A stretch of 64,000 nt of DNA. Origin: Faecalimonas sp. (GTDB taxonomy: Bacteria > Bacillota > Clostridia > Lachnospirales > Lachnospiraceae). Under the pieces are notes generated by a model. The model was not told where the DNA came from and did no database searches. It worked only from the letters and a program-made list of their open reading frames with translations. Position 1 is the first letter of the stretch. Each line of letters begins with the position of its first letter. The stretch covers positions 1 to 64,000 of the forward strand of contig JARICA010000017.1 in NCBI GenBank assembly GCA_029264305.1, in the 5' to 3' direction. Position numbers and translations under genes: made by a program. Shown here one piece after another: positions 55,622 to 63,101 of the stretch.

Positions 55622-57397
55622 TTAATCAATAGAAATATGCAACTTATGCAAGTCTTGTAGTTCTCTCTTTGCATTCATCAATTTTTGTAATCCAACAATA
55701 TCTGTTGGATCAAGCATTTTTGTAGCATATTCAATACTGTTGTTTTTAACTCGAATAATAGTTTCTTTCAACGCTTTTTCTTGCTCTTTTGTTGTAGTCA
55801 ATTCTTTGATTTTTGTATGAAACAATGACGCAACTTCTCTATGCTCTTCTTCATCTGTAAAATGATTCATTATCTTCGCAGGATTTACTTCTCCATTTTC
55901 GTATTGTTCATATAAAATCTCAGCTACAATTGTATAAAGCTTCTCTGTAAAATCTTTAGGCGAAATATATTTTTGAATCTGCTTAAAAATTTTCTCATCT
56001 TCTAGAAGCCATGTCAATAAAATCTTTTGAGACTGTTTGTTTCCATCTTTTCTCATTTTATCTTTTCCAATTGCCTGTTTAGGTTTGATAGCAGGTGTTG
56101 CCAAACCTGATTGAACTGCTGTTTTAGCAACTAATTTTCTCAAATTATCATATCCAATATGATATGCTTTCGCAACAGCTTCGATATAATTTTCTCTTTC
56201 TATTTCTTCTTCAAAATCACAAAGTTTTCTCGCAACTTCTCGATGAAATTCTGTTTTCCCTTCCGGTGAATTCATATCAAATTTTTTTTCTAACATCTCC
56301 AAATCAAACATAAATCCATTTCTCGCTTTTGCAATTCTATCTTCAAAAGCCTCTGCACCAAGATTTTTAATAAACTCATCTGGATCTTTATACGGATCCA
56401 TTCGAATAACTTTTGCAGTAATTCCAGCATCTTTTAAAATTGGAATAGCCCGAAGTGCTGCTTTCGTTCCCGCTTCATCACTATCATAAGTAAGATAAAC
56501 TTCATTCACATATCTTTTTAATAACGAAGCATGTCCAGCTGTAAGAGCAGTTCCAAGTGATGCAACTGCATTTGTAAATCCTGCTTGATGTAAAGAAATC
56601 ACATCCATGTATCCTTCGCATATAAGAAAATATGGTTTTCTTGATACTCTAGCCCTATTCAGTCCATATAAATTACGACTCTTGTCAAATACAACTGTTT
56701 CCGGTGAATTAAGATATTTTGGTTTTCCATCTCCCATAACTCTTCCACCAAAACCAATCACGCGATTATTTACATCCATAATTGGAAACATAACTCTATT
56801 CCAAAATTTATCATATGCACCTTTGCTTTCATCTACATTTACAATTCCAGCTTTCGTAAGAAGTTCATCTCCATAGCCTTTTGTTTTTAAGTAACGATAC
56901 AAATCATCACTATATTTGTTTGCATAGCCCAAACCAAATGCTACTATTGTCTCTTCACTTAACCCTCTATTTTTCAAATAGTCATAGGCAATTGCACCAC
57001 CTGGAGTCTTTAATTGTGCATAAAAATATTTGGCCGCTAATTTATTTATTTCTAAAATAGTTAATTTTAAATCTGCTTTTTCCTTCGCCTCTTTTGAATA
57101 TTCCACTTCCGGCAACTCAATTCCAGCTCTCTCAGCTAAAAACTTCAACGCCTCCACAAATGAATAATTCTCGTATTCCATAATAAATGTAAATACATTG
57201 CCTCCTGCTCCACATCCAAAACAATAGTACATCTGTTTTTCTCTACTCACAGAAAATGATGGAGATTTTTCATTGTGGAAAGGGCATAATCCAAAATATG
57301 AACTTCCCTTTTTCTGAAGTTTTACATACCCAGAAATAACATCTACAATATCATTTCTTATTCTCACTTCTTCTATTAAATCCTCTGAATAGTACAT
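55622..57397 (-). CDS. dnaG: DNA primase
   Basis: 591 residues. CHC2 zinc finger CPFHNEKSPSFSV with YYCFGCGAGG (about 38-62), the catalytic core, TOPRIM with LICEGYMDVISLHQAG near 260 and YDSDEAGTKAALRA near 305, and a C-terminal helicase-binding domain. Makes RNA primers for replication. The frame opens nine codons earlier; ATG 57397 follows AGGAGG by 6 bases and gives the family start (YYSEDLIEEVRIRNDI). Between dgt and rpoD. Confidence 0.96.
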   Translation of the reverse strand: MYYSEDLIEEVRIRNDIVDVISGYVKLQKKGSSYFGLCPFHNEKSPSFSVSREKQMYYCFGCGAGGNVFTFIMEYENYSFVEALKFLAERAGIELPEVEYSKEAKEKADLKLTILEINKLAAKYFYAQLKTPGGAIAYDYLKNRGLSEETIVAFGLGYANKYSDDLYRYLKTKGYGDELLTKAGIVNVDESKGAYDKFWNRVMFPIMDVNNRVIGFGGRVMGDGKPKYLNSPETVVFDKSRNLYGLNRARVSRKPYFLICEGYMDVISLHQAGFTNAVASLGTALTAGHASLLKRYVNEVYLTYDSDEAGTKAALRAIPILKDAGITAKVIRMDPYKDPDEFIKNLGAEAFEDRIAKARNGFMFDLEMLEKKFDMNSPEGKTEFHREVARKLCDFEEEIERENYIEAVAKAYHIGYDNLRKLVAKTAVQSGLATPAIKPKQAIGKDKMRKDGNKQSQKILLTWLLEDEKIFKQIQKYISPKDFTEKLYTIVAEILYEQYENGEVNPAKIMNHFTDEEEHREVASLFHTKIKELTTTKEQEKALKETIIRVKNNSIEYATKMLDPTDIVGLQKLMNAKRELQDLHKLHISID

Positions 57398-57476
57398 GAA
57401 ATACCTCCTGTATATAAATCCCATTATAATTTATGTCCCTATAGTTGTATATTCGACAAAAGGCTCTTATTTCCTT

Positions 57477-58484
57477 TTAATTTTTCCATGATTCTGGTAT
57501 AAAAAACTCTTGGAACTTTTTGACTGCATAGGAATCTGTCATCCCAGCAATAAAATCACACACATTTTGTTCTTTTGTACTTGTCCCTTCTTCAATTCTT
57601 TGCAAATATTTTTCTGGTAACTTATCCATATGATTAATGTAATACTGGTACAAATTTTTAATCATCTCTACCGCTTTTGTTTCCTCACTCTTCGCTGCTG
57701 GATTCAGATAAACGTGTTCAAACATAAATTTTCTCAATCCAACGGTTGCTTTTTCGATTTCTTTTGACATAGTAATATATGGTTTATCCATGCTATTGAT
57801 AATCACATTGTGAACCATCGTGTTTAATCGCATTCCTGTTGTTTCTCCCAATATCTCCAAATATTCTTTCGGAATATCTTCTTGCCTTAATACGCCTCCT
57901 CGAATAGCATCATCAATATCATGGTTAATATACGCGATCTTATCCGAAAGTCGCACAATTTGTCCTTCTAATGTGGACGGTTTTCCGCTCGTTTTATGAT
58001 TCAAAATACCGTCACGCACTTCCCACGTCAAATTAAGTCCTTGTCCCTGTTTTTCCAAACACTCTACAATGCGAACGCTTTGTTCATTATGTTTGAAACC
58101 CTTCGGACACACTTCATTAAGCGCTCTTTCACCGGCATGTCCAAATGGAGTGTGTCCCAAATCATGCCCTAACGCAATTGCTTCTACCAAATCTTCGTTC
58201 AATCGCAACGCTTTTGCAATTGTTCTAGCATTTTGTGAAACTTCTAAAGTATGGGTTAGTCTAGTCCGATAGTGATCTCCCTTAGGTTGAAGAAACACTT
58301 GTGTTTTCTGTTTCATTCTGCGAAACGCCTTGCAATGCAAAATTCTATCTCTATCTCGTTGAAACACTGGTCTAACATCACATTGTTCTTCTTCTCTTTC
58401 TCTTCCTCTTGTCTTACTACTTAATGCAGCAAATGGACTTAAATATTCTACTTCCCTCAATTCCAATTGTTCACGAATTGTCAT
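57477..58484 (-). CDS. dgt: Deoxyguanosinetriphosphate triphosphohydrolase-like protein
   Basis: 335 residues. HD-domain dNTPase: RDRDRILHCKAFRRMKQKTQVF near the start, THTLEVSQNARTIAKAL with ALGHDLGHTPFGHAGERAL (the HD pair and flanking His) near 85-125, and DKIAYINHDIDDA near 195. Hydrolyses dNTPs to nucleosides and triphosphate. ATG 58484 has AGGG 6 bases upstream; an earlier in-frame ATG lacks spacing. The order dgt-dnaG-rpoD is common in Clostridia. Confidence 0.93.
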   Translation of the reverse strand: MTIREQLELREVEYLSPFAALSSKTRGREREEEQCDVRPVFQRDRDRILHCKAFRRMKQKTQVFLQPKGDHYRTRLTHTLEVSQNARTIAKALRLNEDLVEAIALGHDLGHTPFGHAGERALNEVCPKGFKHNEQSVRIVECLEKQGQGLNLTWEVRDGILNHKTSGKPSTLEGQIVRLSDKIAYINHDIDDAIRGGVLRQEDIPKEYLEILGETTGMRLNTMVHNVIINSMDKPYITMSKEIEKATVGLRKFMFEHVYLNPAAKSEETKAVEMIKNLYQYYINHMDKLPEKYLQRIEEGTSTKEQNVCDFIAGMTDSYAVKKFQEFFIPESWKN

Positions 58485-58638
58485 AAACATCCCTAACTTT
58501 CTATTAAAATATTTTCGGGTATCTTATTATAAATATTCTGTGCTATCACTCTATTTCCTTTTTTTCGGCAATTTTTTTAACTAACTTTTTTTATCTTATT
58601 GCATATACTATGTATAACAATACCACTAAGAGGTTTTT

Positions 58639-59052
58639 ATGACAGAACGCGAATGCTATACAACAAAATCTATTGAACTCCATTTATTTTTAGGGCAGAT
58701 ACTTCTCAAACAGATTTCTCCACTAGTTTCTACAACTGACAGTACTTCCTTTTCAGAATTCGAAAAAAAATATAAAACATTAATTTCTAAAATACTAGAC
58801 ATCAGTAATAAAAATGTATTTAATGCGCCAATTTCTTTAGACATTTCTCAAAAAATAAAATACATAAATCAAGATATTCTTTTACTCTTGCAAAAATTTA
58901 TGTGTATTGCAAAAAATTTTTCTATGTCATTGTTAGAATGGGAAATACTATTTTATCTTCAATGTCTTCTTTATCTAGAAACAGAAAGTGCTCTTTCTTT
59001 TCCTTCCTATTGGATAAAACAAGTTTCCACTTCAAACTTTATCCATATATAA
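58639..59052 (+). CDS. Hypothetical protein (137 aa)
   Basis: Not recognised. Probably all-helical and soluble, with many Leu, Ile and Ser, no signal peptide, and no clear membrane helix, although residues 83-118 are quite hydrophobic (DILLLLQKFMCIAKNF, WEILFYLQCLLYLE). AGAGG lies 5 bases before the ATG, and a strong bidirectional terminator follows immediately at 59052. Divergent from dgt. The good signals at both ends argue it is real. Confidence 0.6.
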   Translation: MTERECYTTKSIELHLFLGQILLKQISPLVSTTDSTSFSEFEKKYKTLISKILDISNKNVFNAPISLDISQKIKYINQDILLLLQKFMCIAKNFSMSLLEWEILFYLQCLLYLETESALSFPSYWIKQVSTSNFIHI

Positions 59053-59086
59053 AAATAGGAACATATTACTATGTTCCTATTTTACC
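59052..59086. terminator. Bidirectional terminator between the orphan gene and tRNA-Leu
   Basis: AAAATAGGAACAT and its complement (13 pairs) around a 6-base loop; T tracts on both strands. It overlaps the orphan gene's stop and ends one base from the tRNA 3' end. Confidence 0.8.
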
Positions 59087-59171
59087 TGCAGGAGATGGGA
59101 CTTGAACCCACACAAGCGCATTGCTTACAAGATCCTTAGTCTTGCTCGTCTGCCAATTCCGACACTCCTGC
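59087..59171 (-). tRNA. tRNA-Leu, anticodon AAG
   Basis: 85 bases, long variable arm (AAGC/GCTT hairpin), so class II. Acceptor GCAGGAG/CTCCTGC with discriminator A; no encoded CCA. D-arm TGTCGGAATTGGCAGACG; anticodon stem CAAGA/TCTTG with loop CTAAGGA, giving anticodon AAG (34-36) with G37; T-arm GTGGGTTCAAGTCCCA. An A at position 34 is uncommon in bacteria outside tRNA-Arg(ACG). A strong promoter lies just upstream. Confidence 0.95.
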
Positions 59172-59201
59172 ACACTTTATATGATTTTCGCTTCGAGAAA
59201 T

Positions 59202-59230
59202 ATAATACTATATTTATATCTCTTTGTCAA
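59202..59230 (-). promoter_or_regulatory. tRNA-Leu promoter
   Basis: On the minus strand TTGACA, 17-base spacer, TATTAT; the predicted start lies about 24 bases upstream of the tRNA. Consensus -35. Confidence 0.75.
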
Positions 59231-59250
59231 CAATTTTTTTAACTTTTTTC

Positions 59251-59297
59251 AAAAACTATTCAGTCAAGGAAAATCCATAAGACTGAATAGTTTTTAT
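59251..59297. terminator. Terminator of infC-rpmI-rplT
   Basis: Perfect 15-base arms (AAAAACTATTCAGTC and complement) with a 15-base loop, placed 8 bases after the rplT stop; T tract in both directions. Confidence 0.85.
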
Positions 59298-59304
59298 AGT
59301 TTAA

Positions 59305-59658
59305 TTAGTTTGCTTTTTTAGCTACTTCTGCTAATGTTGCAAATCCAGCTGCATCATTGATAGCCATATCTGCTAAAATTTTTCTGTTCATTTCTACTCC
59401 AGCAACTTTTAATCCATACATAAATTTGCTGTATGATAAACCATTCATTCTTGCTGCAGCATTAATACGAGCAATCCACAATTGTCTCATCTGACGTTTG
59501 CGTTGTTTTCTACCTGCGTATGAAGATGTTAAAGCTCTCATTACAGACTGTTTTGCTACTCTATATTGTTTACTTCTAGCTCCTCTATAACCTTTAGCTA
59601 GTTTTAATGTTCTGTTATGTTTCTTCTTAGCGTTCATTCCGCCTTTAATTCTTGCCAT
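59305..59658 (-). CDS. rplT: 50S ribosomal protein L20
   Basis: 117 residues, usual length. Very basic; typical start [26 protein letters not shown] and the central [22 protein letters not shown]. Early assembly protein of the large subunit and, in Firmicutes, repressor of its own operon through the leader RNA. AGGAGG precedes the ATG. Last gene of infC-rpmI-rplT. Confidence 0.98.
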   Translation of the reverse strand: MARIKGGMNAKKKHNRTLKLAKGYRGARSKQYRVAKQSVMRALTSSYAGRKQRKRQMRQLWIARINAAARMNGLSYSKFMYGLKVAGVEMNRKILADMAINDAAGFATLAEVAKKAN

Positions 59659-59689
59659 TTCTTAGTCCTCCTTCAATCTTATCTAAATC

Positions 59690-59887
59690 TTATAGATATG
59701 GTAATACTTTCTTCATATTCTTTACGTTGCTGGCATCTGTGATTGTTGCCTGTCTAAGATTTCTTTTTCTCTTTGTAGATTTCTTAGTTAAGATATGGCT
59801 TTTATAAGCTTTATTTCTTTTTAATTTCCCTGTTGCTGTTTTTTTGAAGCGCTTTGCAGCAGCTCTATTTGTTTTAATTTTTGGCAT
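59690..59887 (-). CDS. rpmI: 50S ribosomal protein L35
   Basis: 65 residues, usual length. [21 protein letters not shown] start and [17 protein letters not shown] are diagnostic. AGGAGG precedes the ATG. Middle gene of the operon. Confidence 0.98.
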   Translation of the reverse strand: MPKIKTNRAAAKRFKKTATGKLKRNKAYKSHILTKKSTKRKRNLRQATITDASNVKNMKKVLPYL

Positions 59888-59943
59888 AATAAACTTCCTC
59901 CTTAATGTTTACTGTGGATTTTAACCCATATTTTATTTTATGT

Positions 59944-60450
59944 TTAACGTTTTTCCGTTAAAACCATACTCATGCTTCTTCCTTCTAATTTAGGTTGTTT
60001 TTCAACAGAAGCAACATCTTTCAGCATGTCTGCAAAATCATCTAAGATATGTTTGCTCGTCTGAACATGTGCCATTTCTCTTCCTCTAAAACGTAATGTT
60101 ACTTTTACTTTATTACCTTTTTCGATAAATTTCTTTGCGTTATTTACCTTTGTATTCAAATCATTTGATTCAATATTTGGTGACAGACGTACCTCTTTCA
60201 CATCAACAGTTTTCTGTTTTTTCTTTGCTTCTTTTTCTTTTCTTGCCATCTCATATCTGTATTTACCATAATCGATAATTTTACAAACTGGTGGTTTTGC
60301 TGTTGGAGCAATTTTAACTAAATCCAAATCTGCTTCCTGCGCAAGTTTCATTGCCTCTCTTGAAGACATAATTCCTAATTGTTCTCCATCTTCTCCTATC
60401 AGACGTACCTCTTTATCTCTGATTTGTTCGTTAATCATTAAATCGCTAAT
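59944..60450 (-). CDS. infC: Translation initiation factor IF-3, AUU start
   Basis: 168 residues if started at ATT 60450. N-domain (MINEQIRDKEVRLIGEDGEQLG, ALKLAQEADLDLVKIAPTAKPPVCKI-type), a basic linker, and C-domain (VSPNIESNDLNTK-type, KVTLRFRGREMAHVQ). The first ATG in the frame (60438) has no ribosome binding site of its own, whereas ATT 60450 follows GGAGG by 9 bases and gives ISDLMINEQIR, as in relatives. An AUU start is the known hallmark of infC and lets IF-3 limit its own synthesis. Heads the infC-rpmI-rplT operon. Confidence 0.95.
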   Translation of the reverse strand: MSDLMINEQIRDKEVRLIGEDGEQLGIMSSREAMKLAQEADLDLVKIAPTAKPPVCKIIDYGKYRYEMARKEKEAKKKQKTVDVKEVRLSPNIESNDLNTKVNNAKKFIEKGNKVKVTLRFRGREMAHVQTSKHILDDFADMLKDVASVEKQPKLEGRSMSMVLTEKR

Positions 60451-60646
60451 TGTCTTGCACCTCCATCATAAATATAAATCCTTTTGAACGCAAAAAAATG
60501 AATAGCACAAACTATCCACTTAAAATTTTACATAATACACCTTTTTTCAAGGAAAATGATATATTTATGCTCAATATCAAACCATTAGTCACTACCTCGT
60601 GCTAAGGTGAGAGTGGACACTCTACTTTATTTTTTGCTTTCCGCTT
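60451..60646 (-). promoter_or_regulatory. Structured infC leader, candidate L20 autoregulatory leader
   Basis: About 195 bases between the predicted start and the AUU codon. It holds a perfect hairpin AGAGTG-TC-CACTCT (60610-60623) and, just after it in the RNA, a nested hairpin at 60582-60607 with outer CCTTAG/CTAATGG arms and an inner CAC/GTG pair. Firmicutes infC operons usually carry an L20-binding leader; this one fits by position and folding, but no clear terminator hairpin was found. Confidence 0.6.
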
Positions 60647-60651
60647 CTATT

Positions 60652-60680
60652 AATCTACCACACTTTCAACGTACTGTCAA
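60652..60680 (-). promoter_or_regulatory. infC operon promoter
   Basis: On the minus strand TTGACA, 17-base spacer, TAGATT. Consensus -35; the start is predicted near 60645. Confidence 0.7.
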
Positions 60681-60706
60681 CAATTTTTTTCTTTTTTATT
60701 TTTCTA

Positions 60707-60734
60707 TTGATTTTATACTTTTCTTATGTAATAA
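60707..60734 (+). promoter_or_regulatory. Promoter candidate of the sodium-dependent transporter gene
   Basis: TTGATT, 16-base spacer, TAATAA, 36 bases before the ATG; divergent from the infC promoter. Confidence 0.45.
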
Positions 60735-60770
60735 TCATAAACAATCTTAAAGGAATAGGAGGTTTTTATT

Positions 60771-62126
60771 ATGTCACAACGTAGCAATTTTTCAAGCAAA
60801 ATCGGATTTGTACTAGCAGCAGCTGGTTCAGCAGTAGGTCTTGGTAACATTTGGCGTTTTCCATATCTTGCAGCTCAATATGGGGGAGGAAGTTTTTTAT
60901 TTGTATATCTAATTCTTGCTGTTACTTTTGGATTCACTTTAATGATAACAGAAATTGCAATCGGGCGTAAAACTGGCTTAAGTGCAATTGGTGCTTTCAA
61001 AAAACTAGATCACCGTTTTGGATTTCTAGGCATACTTTCTGCAATCATTCCAATTATTATCTTTCCTTATTATAGTGTAATTGGTGGATGGGTACTTAAG
61101 TATTTTTCTGTGTTTGTTTCTGGTCAAAGTTCAAAAGCTGCTGCCGACACTTATTTTAACAGTTTTATTTCTTCCACTGTAGAACCTATTGGTTGGTTTT
61201 TTCTTTTCATTGCTTTTACAGCTATCGTTGTTTTATTTGGCGTACAAAAAGGAATTGAAACTGTCAGTAAATTTATGATGCCTATTCTTGTTATTCTTTC
61301 CGTAGGTATCGCTTTTTATGGATTAACTGTAGACGGAGCTCTAGACGGATTAATCTACTACTTAAAACCAAGTTTAGAAAATTTTTCTATTAAGACAATC
61401 CTTGCTGCCATGGGACAACTTTTTTATTCTATGTCGCTTTCCATGGGTATTATGATAACCTATGGATCTTATTTAAAGAAAGATAGCAATTTAGAATCTT
61501 CTGTAAGACAAATCGAAATCTTTGATACAGGAATCGCATTCCTTTCAGGGCTTATGATTATTCCTGGTGTGTTTGCATTCTCTGGTGGAACTGCTGAAAG
61601 TCTTAATCAAGGACCTGGACTTATGTTTGTTACTCTACCAAAAATGTTTAATAGTATGCCTATTGGAAACATTATTGGAACATTGTTTTTCTTACTTGTA
61701 TTTTTCGCAGCCTTAACATCAGCAATTTCTTTAATGGAAACGATTGTATCTATTTTCAGAGACAAGTTCCATTGGAAGAGAAAATTCACCTGTGGTCTTG
61801 TTACTATTATTACGCTTCTTATGGGTATCCCATCCTCACTTGGATTTGGTCCATGGACGCACATTAAATTCATCGGATTATCTATTTTAGACACTTTTGA
61901 TTTTATTAGCAACAATGTATTAATGCCTATCCTTGCATTTTTCACTTGTATTTTTGTTGGATTTATTATCAAACCTAAAACAATTTCTAATGAAGTCAAA
62001 ATAGGAAATCCAAAATTTAAAGGTGAAAAATTATACTCTATTATGATTAAATGGATTGCTCCAGTATGTCTTGTTGCAATTCTAATTAGTTCTATTTTAA
62101 ACACCTTAGGAATTATTGTATTATAA
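60771..62126 (+). CDS. Neurotransmitter:sodium symporter (SNF) family transporter
   Basis: 451 residues with about 11-12 membrane helices. Helix 1 carries the family signature SKIGFVLAAAGSAVGLGNIWRFPYL (8-32 region), where the sodium and substrate sites form; further PFYSVIGGWVLKYF-type and SLSMGIMITYGSYL segments match LeuT-like proteins. Bacterial members import amino acids with sodium; the substrate is unknown. AGGAGG precedes the ATG. Single gene with a terminator. Confidence 0.95.
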   Translation: MSQRSNFSSKIGFVLAAAGSAVGLGNIWRFPYLAAQYGGGSFLFVYLILAVTFGFTLMITEIAIGRKTGLSAIGAFKKLDHRFGFLGILSAIIPIIIFPYYSVIGGWVLKYFSVFVSGQSSKAAADTYFNSFISSTVEPIGWFFLFIAFTAIVVLFGVQKGIETVSKFMMPILVILSVGIAFYGLTVDGALDGLIYYLKPSLENFSIKTILAAMGQLFYSMSLSMGIMITYGSYLKKDSNLESSVRQIEIFDTGIAFLSGLMIIPGVFAFSGGTAESLNQGPGLMFVTLPKMFNSMPIGNIIGTLFFLLVFFAALTSAISLMETIVSIFRDKFHWKRKFTCGLVTIITLLMGIPSSLGFGPWTHIKFIGLSILDTFDFISNNVLMPILAFFTCIFVGFIIKPKTISNEVKIGNPKFKGEKLYSIMIKWIAPVCLVAILISSILNTLGIIVL

Positions 62127-62135
62127 ATCATAAAG

Positions 62136-62171
62136 AAAAGCCTCTCTGTCTCATAACAGAAAGGCTTTTTT
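62136..62171. terminator. Bidirectional terminator between the transporter and degV
   Basis: AAAAGCCTCTCTGT pairs with ACAGAAAGGCTTTT (one mismatch) around a 6-base loop, T tract on both strands. Confidence 0.85.
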
Positions 62172-62175
62172 ATTC

Positions 62176-63039
62176 CTATCTTTCATTTCCCATAAAAAAT
62201 ACTGCTACAACTCCTGCACCTGTGTGACTTCCGATTACAGAACCAATTCCATTAATAATAATCTTTTTGATACCAAAACGGTTCTTTATCTGTTCTTCCA
62301 AATATTTTGCATCTTCAATACAATTTCCATGAGTAATCATAACTACATCATTTTCATATCCTTGCATTTGGCTTTCCATTCTATCTAAAAGGGTAATCAA
62401 AGATTTCTTTCTTCCTCGTTCTTTCCCAATAACAACTAATTTTCCTTCATTATCCATATGAATAATCGGTTTAATTTTAACCATTGTCCCTAAAATTGCC
62501 GTTGTCTTAGAAATCCTCCCCCCTCGATGTAGGTGATTCAAATCATCCACTGTAACATTATGACAAATATGCAACTTGTTCTCTTCTATCCACTTTGCAA
62601 TTTCCTCAAGACTTTTCTTCTGTTCTTTTAACTGCAATGCTTTATAAAGTAATAATCCTTCCCCCATAGACGCACACAAACTATCTATAACAATAATTTT
62701 TGACTCTGGATACTCCTCACTCAAGTCTTCCGCAGCCATCCTTACGCTATTATAACTCCCACTCAGTCCTGATGAAAATCCAATATATAAAATATCTTTT
62801 TCCTCTTGCAAAACAGGTTCCAGCGCTTTTCTCGCTTCTTCCGGATTAATCTGAGAAGTAGTTGGAAGCGAACCATTTTTTAATTTTTCAAAAAATTCTT
62901 CATGTGACAGTCCTTCCAAATCTTTATAAGTAATCCCATCCATAATATAAGATAAAGAAATAGTTAGTACATCATTTTCCTCCAAAAATGCCTTTTGTAA
63001 ATCGACTGTACTGTCCGTTGCTATAATAAATTCTCTCAT
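62176..63039 (-). CDS. DegV family fatty-acid-binding protein
   Basis: 287 residues, usual length. DegV fold: FIIATDSTVDLQ start, SLPTTSQINPEEA near 55, IGFSSGLSGSYNSVRMAAE near 85, and HRGGRISKTTAILG near 170. Members bind a fatty acid and some (FakB) deliver it to FakA kinase; whether this one does is not visible. AGGAGG precedes the ATG. No fakA nearby. Confidence 0.93.
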   Translation of the reverse strand: MREFIIATDSTVDLQKAFLEENDVLTISLSYIMDGITYKDLEGLSHEEFFEKLKNGSLPTTSQINPEEARKALEPVLQEEKDILYIGFSSGLSGSYNSVRMAAEDLSEEYPESKIIVIDSLCASMGEGLLLYKALQLKEQKKSLEEIAKWIEENKLHICHNVTVDDLNHLHRGGRISKTTAILGTMVKIKPIIHMDNEGKLVVIGKERGRKKSLITLLDRMESQMQGYENDVVMITHGNCIEDAKYLEEQIKNRFGIKKIIINGIGSVIGSHTGAGVVAVFFMGNER

Positions 63040-63101
63040 GGCCGATACCTCCTGTCTATATAGAATATATCATACCATCTTTTCTCTATCATTAAAATAC
63101 T

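Noticed and set aside
58902-59105. Plus-strand frame running from the orphan gene into the tRNA
   Set aside because: Overlaps the orphan gene in another frame and the terminator and tRNA; no ribosome binding site.
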